Positions 1-6,223 of a DNA stretch of 16,302 bases are shown in pieces. Source of the DNA: Acidimicrobiaceae bacterium RAAP-2. GTDB lineage: Bacteria > Actinomycetota > Acidimicrobiia > Acidimicrobiales > RAAP-2. The DNA lies in the NCBI GenBank assembly GCA_001443545.1, contig LMAD01000039.1, forward strand, positions 1 to 16,302, given 5' to 3'. Every line of letters starts with the position of its first letter. The first letter of the stretch is position 1. Under the pieces are notes generated by a model. The model saw only the letters and a program-made list of their open reading frames with translations, was not told where the DNA came from and searched no databases. The translations under genes were made by a program, and so were the position numbers.

Positions 1-23
1 AACCGAGAAGTGCGGAACGTCAG

Positions 24-52
24 TTGAATGTCTGACGAGCGGCGAGTACGGT
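24..52 (+). promoter_or_regulatory. Candidate promoter of the 104-aa orphan gene
   Basis: TTGAAT at 24-29 and TACGGT at 47-52 are separated by 17 bp. This is the spacing of a housekeeping sigma-70/SigA promoter, and the second box matches the actinobacterial TANNNT pattern. Transcription would start near 59 and leave a leader of about 45 nt before the ribosome binding site at 92-98. This is inferred from motif and spacing only. Confidence 0.45.
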
Positions 53-104
53 CTAGTTGTCACTCCAGAACCTCGGTGAATTCTCGCAGCCAAGGAGGAA
101 TTCC

Positions 105-419
105 GTGAATGACGCACCATTTCCTACCGACGAATCGGTTGACGACGACCTCGTTGATGAAGTTATTCAGCGCAAGTGGGACCGATTTGCACTACCCGAC
201 GAAGTCCTCGACCCCCAGGAGCCTGGCTCACCGTTGGCCGCTCTTTTTCGCAATTTGACCAATGGAGCATTCGCGACGGAGTTCGATTCGCCGCCGGCTG
301 ATAAGCCGACGACAACGCTCGCCGACGCATCGGCCACGACCAAATCGACGGACGTCGCTGACGAGACTGCGATCACCGAACCGTCGGGCCAGTGGGAGCT
401 TCGCGAGGGCTTCTCGTAG
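105..419 (+). CDS. Small acidic protein of unknown function (104 aa)
   Basis: I do not recognise the family. The GTG at 105 is preferred over an in-frame TTG at 57 because AAGGAGG lies at 92-98, six bases upstream, which is a near-perfect ribosome binding site. The product is soluble and strongly acidic, with no signal peptide or membrane segment. Its N-terminal half is rich in Asp and Glu and contains the possibly folded segment VDEVIQRKWDRFALPDEV. The C-terminal half is low-complexity, rich in Thr, Ala, Asp and Ser, and probably disordered. The codons use more A and T than the genes after 650, so it could come from a different background, or simply be a poorly conserved lineage gene. It stands alone: its upstream neighbour is outside the window and the next gene lies on the other strand. 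That it is a real gene rests on the ribosome binding site and the candidate promoter. Confidence 0.6.
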   Translation: MNDAPFPTDESVDDDLVDEVIQRKWDRFALPDEVLDPQEPGSPLAALFRNLTNGAFATEFDSPPADKPTTTLADASATTKSTDVADETAITEPSGQWELREGFS

Positions 420-647
420 AACGACGGTCAACTCATCGCGCAGGGATGGTGCGTGGTTTGAACCCCTAACGCCTCGGCGTCCTGGATTGCGTTGTCCGAA
501 CCGATACCGATATCTGACGCGCCAGCGGCGATGTTCGGCCCAACGAAGTCGCGAGACAGCAAAACCAGTTAGCGATTCGTTTGATCGATCCAGGCGCTCG
601 TGCCCCCTCCGCGGATTCTACCACGCGTCCGAGGTGGACCCGCGCGG
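420..647. other. Intergenic stretch without a recognisable gene
   Basis: These 228 bp lie between the end of the small acidic gene and the end of azlD, so the two genes converge on it and it should hold their terminators. I see only a short hairpin (ACGCC-TC-GGCGT, about 469-480) and no T-tract. Open frames across it on both strands are Arg-rich and low-complexity and look like chance frames. No tRNA cloverleaf could be drawn, although TTTGAACCCC near 458-467 recalls part of a T-arm. Confidence 0.5.
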
Positions 648-953
648 TCAATGCCAGCGGTAGAGCACCGCCGACGTGACGGCCGCCGAGACCACGACCA
701 CGGGGAACGGCAGCTTGGCCAGCAGCGCACCGAGGGCGACGACGAGACCGCCGAGGCGGTGGTCAATCACGACGTGGGTCTTGACGACGAACCCCTGGGC
801 GACGACGAGAGCGCTGAGCAGAACGACCGGGACGTAGGCGTTGATCCGGGTGAGGCGCGGGTGCGACGTCCAACGAGCCGGCACGAGGTGACCGGCCACC
901 TTGATTAAGAACGAGATCGCCCCGGTTCCGATCACGACGATCCAGGCCGTCAC
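648..953 (-). CDS. azlD: AzlD-family branched-chain amino-acid exporter, small subunit
   Basis: This is the small membrane partner of AzlC; AzlCD-type pairs export branched-chain amino acids and their analogues across the inner membrane. The 101-residue product has the family's usual length and several hydrophobic segments: about residues 3-16, the strongly hydrophobic VPVVLLSALVVAQGFV at 41-56, and 68-98. The early RWTSHPRLTRINAYVPVVLL segment resembles the AzlD pattern of a basic loop followed by a helix. The start at 953 is a GTG overlapping the azlC stop in the arrangement GTGA, which is typical of translational coupling. Another GTG three codons upstream, at 962, would give a 104-residue product. 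It is co-transcribed with azlC. Assignment rests on size, topology and the azlC context. Confidence 0.82.
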   Translation of the reverse strand: MTAWIVVIGTGAISFLIKVAGHLVPARWTSHPRLTRINAYVPVVLLSALVVAQGFVVKTHVVIDHRLGGLVVALGALLAKLPFPVVVVSAAVTSAVLYRWH

Positions 954-1609
954 GGGCGCCACCCGGCCACGACCGCCACGACGACCGAGGCGATGATCGG
1001 CGTGCCGGCCGGCAGCATGGGCGTCACCGCGAGGGTGAAGACCATCGCCACGGCGGCGATGACCCGAGTCGAAGCGCTGGTGAGTCGCGGCCACACCAGG
1101 CCGAGGAAGGCGGCCGGCACGGCGGCGTCGAGGCCCCACGCGGCCGGGTCGCCGAGGGCGCGCGCGCCGATCGCGCCGAGCAGCGTGAAGAGGTTCCAAA
1201 AGACGTAGACGCCCAGACCGGTCCACCAGAAGCCCGTGCGCATCGCCCCCTCGCCGCGCGCGGCCTGACCGAGCGCGACCCCGGTCGACTCGTCGATGGT
1301 CACGTGCGCCGCGGCCGCAGTGCGCCACCCGCGGGTCCCGAGCAGCGGGGCCAGCTGGACCCCGTAGAGGGCGTTGCGCGTACCGAGCAGGGCCGCGGCG
1401 GCGATCGCGCTCGCCGCGGACCCGCCGGCGCCGACGACCCCGACGGCGGCGAACTGACTGGCGCCGGTGAAGGCCACGAGGGAGAACAGGCAGGTCTGGA
1501 GCACCGAGAAGCCCGCCGCCACCCCGGCTGCCCCGAAGGCGACCCCGTAGGCCCCCACGGTCAAGGAGACACTCAGCGCGTCACGAATCGTGGGCGAGAG
1601 TTTTGGCAC
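950..1609 (-). CDS. azlC: AzlC-family branched-chain amino-acid exporter, large subunit
   Basis: The 219-aa integral membrane protein is the large component of an AzlCD (LIV-E type) amino-acid exporter. It carries the family hallmark near the N-terminus: residues 6-18 lead into a Gly/Ala-rich first helix, then SLVAFTGASQFAAVGVV around 43-59, corresponding to the conserved S-x-x-x-F-x-G-A-x-Q-F-A motif. A second family element is GTRNALYGVQLAP at about 76-88, and a third is the conserved acidic pair in HVTIDESTGVA at about 102-112. Further hydrophobic helices follow to the C-terminus. The start is a GTG at 1609. No strong ribosome binding site precedes it; CAGAAT at 1620-1615 may be a poor -10 box close to a leaderless start. 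The gene is divergent from tatA and translationally coupled to azlD. Confidence 0.9.
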   Translation of the reverse strand: MPKLSPTIRDALSVSLTVGAYGVAFGAAGVAAGFSVLQTCLFSLVAFTGASQFAAVGVVGAGGSAASAIAAAALLGTRNALYGVQLAPLLGTRGWRTAAAAHVTIDESTGVALGQAARGEGAMRTGFWWTGLGVYVFWNLFTLLGAIGARALGDPAAWGLDAAVPAAFLGLVWPRLTSASTRVIAAVAMVFTLAVTPMLPAGTPIIASVVVAVVAGWRP

Positions 1610-1627
1610 GTTCCATTCTGCCCGGTC

Positions 1628-1651
1628 GCGCGGTGGCCCACCGCGCGGTGG
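1628..1651. repeat. Nested GC-rich palindromes between azlC and tatA
   Basis: Two inverted repeats share an arm. GCGCGGTGG (1628-1636), one C, then CCACCGCGC (1638-1646) form the first. CCACCGC/GCGGTGG (1638-1651) is a perfect 14-bp palindrome and forms the second. They sit in the 86-bp gap between divergent azlC and tatA, where they could be an operator or alternative hairpins in a 5' leader. The symmetry is direct observation; the function is not known. Confidence 0.5.
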
Positions 1652-1661
1652 CGCCGAGCAC

Positions 1662-1667
1662 TACGCT
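1662..1667 (+). promoter_or_regulatory. Possible -10 box for the tatA-hydrolase operon
   Basis: TACGCT fits the TANNNT -10 pattern and lies 34 bases before the tatA GTG. This would give a short leader that includes the ribosome binding site AAAGGAGA at 1683-1690. No convincing -35 box is seen at the expected distance, so this is a weak call. Confidence 0.35.
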
Positions 1668-1695
1668 GAAGACGAGCGAGTCAAAGGAGAAGATC

Positions 1696-1926
1696 GTGTT
1701 TCTCGCTGAAATCTTTGGACCCGATCTGTTGATCGTGGTGATCGTGGTGGCCGTGCTGGTCTTTGGTGGCTCGGCCATTCCGAAGTTGGCTCGGAACCTC
1801 GGTTCGGCCAAGACCGAGTTCGAAAAAGGGCTGAAGACCGCCAAGTCGACCGACGCGACGTCGGCCGACGCCAAGGCCACCGACGCCAAGGCCACCGACG
1901 AGAAGTCGACCGACAGCAACTCGTAG
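1696..1926 (+). CDS. tatA: Sec-independent protein translocase subunit TatA/TatE
   Basis: TatA oligomerises to form the membrane passage of the twin-arginine pathway, which exports folded proteins. The 76-aa product has the family layout: a short N-terminus, one transmembrane helix (about residues 8-22, GPDLLIVVIVVAVLVF), a GG hinge (23-24), then the amphipathic helix AIPKLARNLGSAKTEFEKGL. The remaining third is a hydrophilic Lys/Asp/Ala/Thr tail containing an exact 15-bp tandem duplication (1867-1881 and 1882-1896). The GTG at 1696 is chosen because AAAGGAGA at 1683-1690 is a good ribosome binding site and because translation from there begins just before the membrane helix; the in-frame TTG at 1603 would add a non-TatA extension. 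Its TAG stop shares one base with the start of the next gene. No tatC is in the window. Confidence 0.92.
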   Translation: MFLAEIFGPDLLIVVIVVAVLVFGGSAIPKLARNLGSAKTEFEKGLKTAKSTDATSADAKATDAKATDEKSTDSNS

Positions 1927-3176
1927 TGGACCTGGAGGCCATCGCCGACCAACGGTGGCGCGGTGAGGACACTGCGGGCCCCGAGGACGCCGTCACCGGT
2001 TGCTTCACCGTCGCGCAAGACGTCGCATTCCTGCCCAGCTTCGGCAACGTGGTCGCCCTGGGCAGCGACGACGGGCTCGTCCTCGTCGACACCGGCGCCG
2101 ACTTCAACGCCGCCGGCATCCGCCAGTCGCTGCGCGCGTGGTCTGAGGCGCGCGTGCACACCATCGTCTACACCCACGGCCACGTCGATCACGTCATGGG
2201 CGCGCGGCTCTACGACGACGAGGCCGACGAACACCACTGGCCCCGGCCCCGGGTCGTCGCCCACGAGCGCGTCGTCGCGCGCTTCGAGCGCTACGCGCTG
2301 ACCGCGGGCTACAACGAGATCACCAACCGACGGCAGTTCAACCGACCCCGGCTGCGCTGGCCGCGCGAGTTCCGCTTCCCCGACGAGACCTACCGCGACG
2401 CGACGACCCTCGAGGTCGGCGGGCTCAGCCTGCAGTTGCGCCACGAACGCGGCGAGACCGACGACGCCACCGTGGTGTGGGTGCCCGAGCGAGGGGTGCT
2501 CTGTTGCGGCGACCTCTTCATCTGGACGAGCCCCAACGCCGGCAACCCCCAGAAGGTCCAGCGCTACCCGCGCGAGTGGGCGGCCGCCCTGCGCCACATG
2601 GCCGAGCTCGGAGCCGAGGTCCTCCTGCCCGGCCACGGACTACCGATCTTCGGCGCGGCCCGCGTCCACCAGGCGCTGAGTGAGACCGCTCGGTACCTCG
2701 AGTCGATCGTCGACGACGTGGTCGCGATGATGAACGAGGGCGCCGGCCTGGGCGAGATCCTCGAGACCGTACGCCCGCCGGCCGACCTCGCGGACCGGCC
2801 GTACCTCCAGGCCACCTACGACGAGCCCGAGTTCATCGTCCACGCCATCTGGCGCCGCTACGGCGGCTGGTGGGACGGCGACCCCGCGAGCGTGAAGCCC
2901 GCGCCCGCGCGTCGCCTGGCCGACGAGATCGTGGCCCTGGCCGGGGGGACCGACCCGGTCCTGGCGCGGGTGGCGGAGCTGGTTGAGGTCGGTGACGACG
3001 AGTCACTGCGCGTGGCCGGACACCTGATGGAGAGCGTGTGGCGTGTGGCGCGTGGCCCGGCGCAGGCGCAGTTGCGCGAGCGGCTCTACGCCACGCGCGC
3101 CGCGCGAGCCAGCTCGACCATGGCCCGGGGCGTCTTCAGCGGGGCCGCGCGCGAGTCGATCCCCGACGACCACTGA
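1926..3176 (+). CDS. MBL-fold hydrolase of the alkylsulfatase (type III sulfatase-like) group
   Basis: This 416-aa protein is a metallo-beta-lactamase-fold hydrolase, probably cytoplasmic because no signal peptide is seen. The metal-binding motif HGHVDH is at residues 84-89. Further likely ligands are His173 and/or Glu177 (HERGETDD), Asp196 (CCGDLF) and His237 (LLPGHGLPIFG). Residues 297-320 contain DEPEFIVHAIWRRYGGWWDG, which resembles the dimerisation region of SdsA1/Bds1-type alkyl sulfatases. Those enzymes cleave sulfate from primary alkyl sulfates such as SDS. The protein is shorter than SdsA1, and I cannot identify that enzyme's C-terminal SCP2-like domain, so the natural substrate is open; sulfatase activity is an inference from family. 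The GTG start at 1926 overlaps the tatA stop by one base, so the two genes should be translated together. A leading GAAGA or AAGGAG-type site is absent, which fits coupling. Confidence 0.82.
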   Translation: MDLEAIADQRWRGEDTAGPEDAVTGCFTVAQDVAFLPSFGNVVALGSDDGLVLVDTGADFNAAGIRQSLRAWSEARVHTIVYTHGHVDHVMGARLYDDEADEHHWPRPRVVAHERVVARFERYALTAGYNEITNRRQFNRPRLRWPREFRFPDETYRDATTLEVGGLSLQLRHERGETDDATVVWVPERGVLCCGDLFIWTSPNAGNPQKVQRYPREWAAALRHMAELGAEVLLPGHGLPIFGAARVHQALSETARYLESIVDDVVAMMNEGAGLGEILETVRPPADLADRPYLQATYDEPEFIVHAIWRRYGGWWDGDPASVKPAPARRLADEIVALAGGTDPVLARVAELVEVGDDESLRVAGHLMESVWRVARGPAQAQLRERLYATRAARASSTMARGVFSGAARESIPDDH

Positions 3177-3227
3177 AAACTAAGGGGTTTCATACTTTTC
3201 GCCCGGAGGAGTTCGAGAAGGCGTTAG

Positions 3228-3233
3228 TAGTCT
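3228..3233 (+). promoter_or_regulatory. -10 box for a leaderless ctaC transcript
   Basis: TAGTCT occupies -12 to -7 relative to the GTG at 3240. This is the position expected when transcription begins at the start codon itself, as is common in actinobacteria. No ribosome binding site lies close to the start, and an in-frame TAG at 3228-3230 excludes a longer N-terminus. The GGAGGAG at 3205-3211 is about 29 bases away, too far to serve this start. Confidence 0.65.
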
Positions 3234-3239
3234 TTCACC

Positions 3240-4100
3240 GTGGAATCACCCGCCCTGCCCCCCCAGGGTGCATCGACCCGCTCTCGCCGGTGGCGACGAG
3301 TACGTCGGGCCGCTGTACTCCCGCTCGCCGCCCTGGCGCTCTCCGGTTGCACCGTGCCGACCTTCGGGGCCAGTCAGGGCGTCACCACGAGTTCGCGCTC
3401 GGTCTTCCACCTGTGGCAGGGCTTCTCGATCGGGGCCGCGATCATCGGCACGCTGGTCGTCGCCCTGATTCTCTGGGTCCCGCTGCGCTACCGACGCCAC
3501 GGTGACGCCATCCCCAAGCAGAGCCAGTACCACATCCCCCTCGAACTGACCTACACCATCGTGCCGATCCTCATCGTCTTCGGGCTCTTCGCAGCGACCA
3601 TGGTGGTCGAGAATAAGGAAGTCGCCAACCCCAAGACCAGCGTCACCATCGACGTGAACGCCTTCCAGTGGGGCTGGAAGTTCTCCTACCCCGGCTACTC
3701 GGCCGTCGTCATCGGCCAGACGACCCAGGACCCGACGATGATGATGCCGGTCAACACCAACGTCCACATCAACCTCACCTCGACCGACGTCGTACACGGC
3801 TTCTACGTCAAGGCCTTCAACTTCTCGCGCTACGCCCTGCCGGGTGTGCGCAACCAGTTCACGCTGCGCGCGGTGAACACCGGGGACTTCTTCGGCCAGT
3901 GCACCCAGCTCTGCGGGCTCTACCACTCGCTGATGTTCTTCAACGTCAAGGTCGTCTCGATGACCAAGTACCAGGCGTGGCTTGCCTCGTTCAACAACCC
4001 CGCCAGTGCCAGCACGGCTTCGGCGGCCAACACGGCCCAACGCCAGCAGACCTCGTCGGTCGTGCCGTCCAAGCCCTACGCCAGTAACGGAGCGAACTGA
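3240..4100 (+). CDS. ctaC: Cytochrome c oxidase subunit II (lipoprotein, CuA-binding)
   Basis: Subunit II takes electrons from cytochrome c through its binuclear CuA centre and passes them to subunit I. The 286-aa product starts with a basic stretch and a lipoprotein signal, LSGC, with Cys37 as the likely lipidated residue. Two transmembrane helices follow (about 59-80 and 103-122), then the cupredoxin domain with QWGWKF at 143-148. CuA ligands are visible as His186, Cys221, Cys225, His229 and Met232 in CTQLCGLYHSLM. Between the two cysteines the usual Glu is replaced by Gln223; in other oxidases that Glu also helps bind the Mg ion at the subunit I/II interface. The C-terminal tail is Ser/Ala/Thr/Gln-rich. 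It is the first gene of ctaC-ctaD-ctaF and appears to be expressed from a leaderless message. Confidence 0.95.
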   Translation: MESPALPPQGASTRSRRWRRVRRAAVLPLAALALSGCTVPTFGASQGVTTSSRSVFHLWQGFSIGAAIIGTLVVALILWVPLRYRRHGDAIPKQSQYHIPLELTYTIVPILIVFGLFAATMVVENKEVANPKTSVTIDVNAFQWGWKFSYPGYSAVVIGQTTQDPTMMMPVNTNVHINLTSTDVVHGFYVKAFNFSRYALPGVRNQFTLRAVNTGDFFGQCTQLCGLYHSLMFFNVKVVSMTKYQAWLASFNNPASASTASAANTAQRQQTSSVVPSKPYASNGAN

Positions 4101-5794
4101 TGGTTGACACCCTCGAACACCCGGTCGACGCCTTCGACGACCACGGGCCCGGCGCCGAGCACGGACCCGACGAGCACCACGGGCCCACCGGGATCCTGAA
4201 GTGGATCACCACGACCGACCACAAGGTCATCGGGCTCTCCTACACCGTCACCGCGGTCATCATGCTGGTGATCGGCGGCGCCTTCGCCGAGATCATCCGC
4301 GCCCAGCTGGCCACCCCCAGCGGCACGCTCGTCTCGCTCGCCCAGTACAACGAGCTCTTCACCATGCACGGCTCGGTGATGATCTACCTCTTCGCCGGTC
4401 CCTTCGCCTTCGGGGCACTCGCCAACATCATCGTGCCGATCCAGATCGGCGCGCCCGACATGGCCTACCCTCGCCTCAACGCCCTCTCCTACTGGCTCTA
4501 CCTGACCGGAGCGATCACCATGCTCTCGGGCTTCTTCACCGCCGGCGGCGCGGCCAACTTCGGCTGGGTCGCCTACGCGCCGCTGTCGAACTCGCTCAAT
4601 ACCCCCGGCGCCGGGGCGGACCTGTGGATCGGCGGACTCCTGTTGACGGGCTTCTCGGCCATCTTCACCGGGGTCAACCTCGTCGCCACGATCTTCTACC
4701 TGCGCGCCCCGGGCATGACGATGTTCCGCATGCCGATCTTCACCTGGAACATGCTGGTGACGGCGATCCTGATCCTGTTGGCCTTCCCGGTGCTGACCGC
4801 CGGGCTGATCATGCTCTACGCCGACCGGCACTTCGGCACGCACATCTTCTCGGTGGCCGGCGGGGGCGTGCCCGTGCTGTGGCAGCACATCTTCTGGTTC
4901 TGGGGCCACCCCGAGGTGTACATCCTCGCGCTGCCCTTCTTCGGCATGGTGACCGAGATCCTCGCCGTCTTCTCGCGCAAGCCGGTCTTCGGCTACAAGG
5001 GGATGGTCTTCGCGACCCTGTCCATCGCGGCGCTGTCGCTCGGGGTGTGGGCCCACCACATGTTCACCACCGGGGTCGTGCTGCTGCCCTTCTTCTCGAT
5101 CATGAGCCTCTTGATCGCGGTGCCCACCGGCATCAAGATCTTCAACTGGATCGGCACAATGTGGCGAGGGGAGGTCTGGTTCTCCGCGGCCATGTTGATG
5201 GCGATTGGCTTCGTCGTCACGTTCTTGATCGGCGGGCTCACCGGGATCTACCTCGCCAGTCCCCCGCTCGACTTCTTCACCCACGACACCTACTTCGTGG
5301 TGGCCCACTTCCACTCGGTGGTGATGGCCCTGGTGCTCGCGGGCATGGCCGGTCTGTACTACTGGGGCCCGAAGTTCACCGGCTACCTCTTGAACGAGCG
5401 CATCGGCAAGATCCAGTTCTGGTTCCTCTTCATCGGCACCCAGGTCTTCACCCTGCCGCTCTACCTGCTCGGCCTGCGCGGGATGCCCCGGCGCATGGCG
5501 GTCTACCCCCACGACCCCCAGTGGAAGTTCCTGAACGACCTCTCGAGCCTCGGCGCCGTGTTGATCGGGGTCTCGACGATCCTCTTCGTCGTGAACGTCG
5601 TGGTGAGCTGGAAGAAGCACCCGGCCGGTGACAACCCGTGGGACGGCCAGACCCTCGAGTGGTTCACCACCTCGCCGCCGCCCCACCACAACTTCTACCG
5701 GCTGCCCGTGATCCGCTCCGAGCGTCCGACGTGGGACTACAACCACCCCGAACACCACGCCATCGCCCACGCTCCGGCCGAGGTGAAGCGATGA
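4100..5794 (+). CDS. ctaD: Cytochrome c oxidase subunit I, aa3 type (A1-like)
   Basis: This is the catalytic, proton-pumping subunit of the terminal oxidase, with twelve membrane helices over most of its 564 residues. Haem a ligands are His90 and His405, the haem a3 ligand is His403 (HDTYFVVAHFH), and CuB ligands are His270, His319 and His320. The WGHPEVY motif gives Glu272 and the cross-linked Tyr274, which marks the A1 subfamily of haem-copper oxidases. The D-channel entry Asp120 (GAPDMAYPRLNALSYW) and K-channel Thr343/Lys346 (VPTGIKIFNW) are present. The N-terminal 30 residues are unusually rich in His, Asp and Gly. The ATG at 4100 shares one base with the ctaC stop, with GGAG at 4089-4092 as its ribosome binding site. 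No subunit III gene follows directly. Confidence 0.98.
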   Translation: MVDTLEHPVDAFDDHGPGAEHGPDEHHGPTGILKWITTTDHKVIGLSYTVTAVIMLVIGGAFAEIIRAQLATPSGTLVSLAQYNELFTMHGSVMIYLFAGPFAFGALANIIVPIQIGAPDMAYPRLNALSYWLYLTGAITMLSGFFTAGGAANFGWVAYAPLSNSLNTPGAGADLWIGGLLLTGFSAIFTGVNLVATIFYLRAPGMTMFRMPIFTWNMLVTAILILLAFPVLTAGLIMLYADRHFGTHIFSVAGGGVPVLWQHIFWFWGHPEVYILALPFFGMVTEILAVFSRKPVFGYKGMVFATLSIAALSLGVWAHHMFTTGVVLLPFFSIMSLLIAVPTGIKIFNWIGTMWRGEVWFSAAMLMAIGFVVTFLIGGLTGIYLASPPLDFFTHDTYFVVAHFHSVVMALVLAGMAGLYYWGPKFTGYLLNERIGKIQFWFLFIGTQVFTLPLYLLGLRGMPRRMAVYPHDPQWKFLNDLSSLGAVLIGVSTILFVVNVVVSWKKHPAGDNPWDGQTLEWFTTSPPPHHNFYRLPVIRSERPTWDYNHPEHHAIAHAPAEVKR

Positions 5795-6183
5795 AGGTCG
5801 AAGCGAAGATCCTGCTCGCCCTCGGGCTGTTCTTCGGTGTCATGGGCGTCGTCTACTGGTTCTGGAGCCGCGAGGCCACCGGCAGCGTGATGATGTTCGC
5901 CGGCATGCTGCTCGGCTTCCTGCCCGGTGGCTACTACTACTGGTGGAGTCGGCGCATGAAGGCCCGCCCTGAGGACGACCCCAACGCCACCCAAGCCCAG
6001 GGCGCCGGCGTCGTGGGGGCCTTTCCCGGCACGTCGATCTGGCCCTTCACGCTCGGCATGGGCTCGTTCTTCACCGTGCTCGCGCTGGTCTTTGGCATCT
6101 GGCTGCTGGTGCCCGGCCTCGGCCTCGTCGTCTGGGCGCTCTTCGGCGGCGTCGCCGAGAGCCGCCGCGGGGGCAAGGTCTAG
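5791..6183 (+). CDS. ctaF: Cytochrome c oxidase subunit IV, actinobacterial type
   Basis: CtaF is the small actinobacterial fourth subunit of the aa3 oxidase in the respiratory bcc-aa3 supercomplex. The 130-aa product has the family's usual length and four hydrophobic helices (about residues 7-25, 33-51, 84-104 and 107-120). The region between the two helix pairs carries the family signature ARPEDDPNA, followed by a Gly-rich segment and FPGTSIWPFTLGMG. The ATG at 5791 overlaps the ctaD stop as ATGA, and AGGTGA just upstream can act as ribosome binding site. It is the last gene of the oxidase operon. Only 40 bp separate it from the following exporter gene, which appears to have its own promoter. 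Confidence 0.95.
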   Translation: MKVEAKILLALGLFFGVMGVVYWFWSREATGSVMMFAGMLLGFLPGGYYYWWSRRMKARPEDDPNATQAQGAGVVGAFPGTSIWPFTLGMGSFFTVLALVFGIWLLVPGLGLVVWALFGGVAESRRGGKV

Positions 6184-6211
6184 TCCGCACCGGTCGGTCT
6201 CGCGAGGGCGT

Positions 6212-6217
6212 TACCCT
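6212..6217 (+). promoter_or_regulatory. -10 box for a leaderless MMPL transcript
   Basis: TACCCT lies at -12 to -7 relative to the GTG at 6224, the leaderless arrangement also seen before ctaC. No Shine-Dalgarno sequence is present between it and the start. A matching -35 box is not obvious. Confidence 0.62.
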
Positions 6218-6223
6218 TCTAGG

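Noticed and set aside
420..560. Possible tRNA near the TTTGAACCCC sequence
   Set aside because: I could not pair an acceptor stem, D-arm or anticodon arm at the right distances on either strand.
1581..2636. A 351-codon minus-strand frame across tatA and the hydrolase
   Set aside because: It is antisense to two well-supported genes and has no start signals or recognisable motifs.
3205..3211. GGAGGAG as the ribosome binding site of ctaC
   Set aside because: It lies about 29 bases before the GTG, and an in-frame stop at 3228-3230 prevents a closer or earlier start.
4076..5770. A 564-codon open frame antisense to ctaD
   Set aside because: It is a GC-driven shadow. The plus strand is an unmistakable oxidase subunit I, and the antisense product is a low-complexity run of Gly, Asp, His, Glu and Val.
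6092..6223. N-terminal extension of the MMPL protein back into ctaF
   Set aside because: The extension is a low-complexity shadow of ctaF. The family's N-terminus and a -10 box both point to the GTG at 6224.
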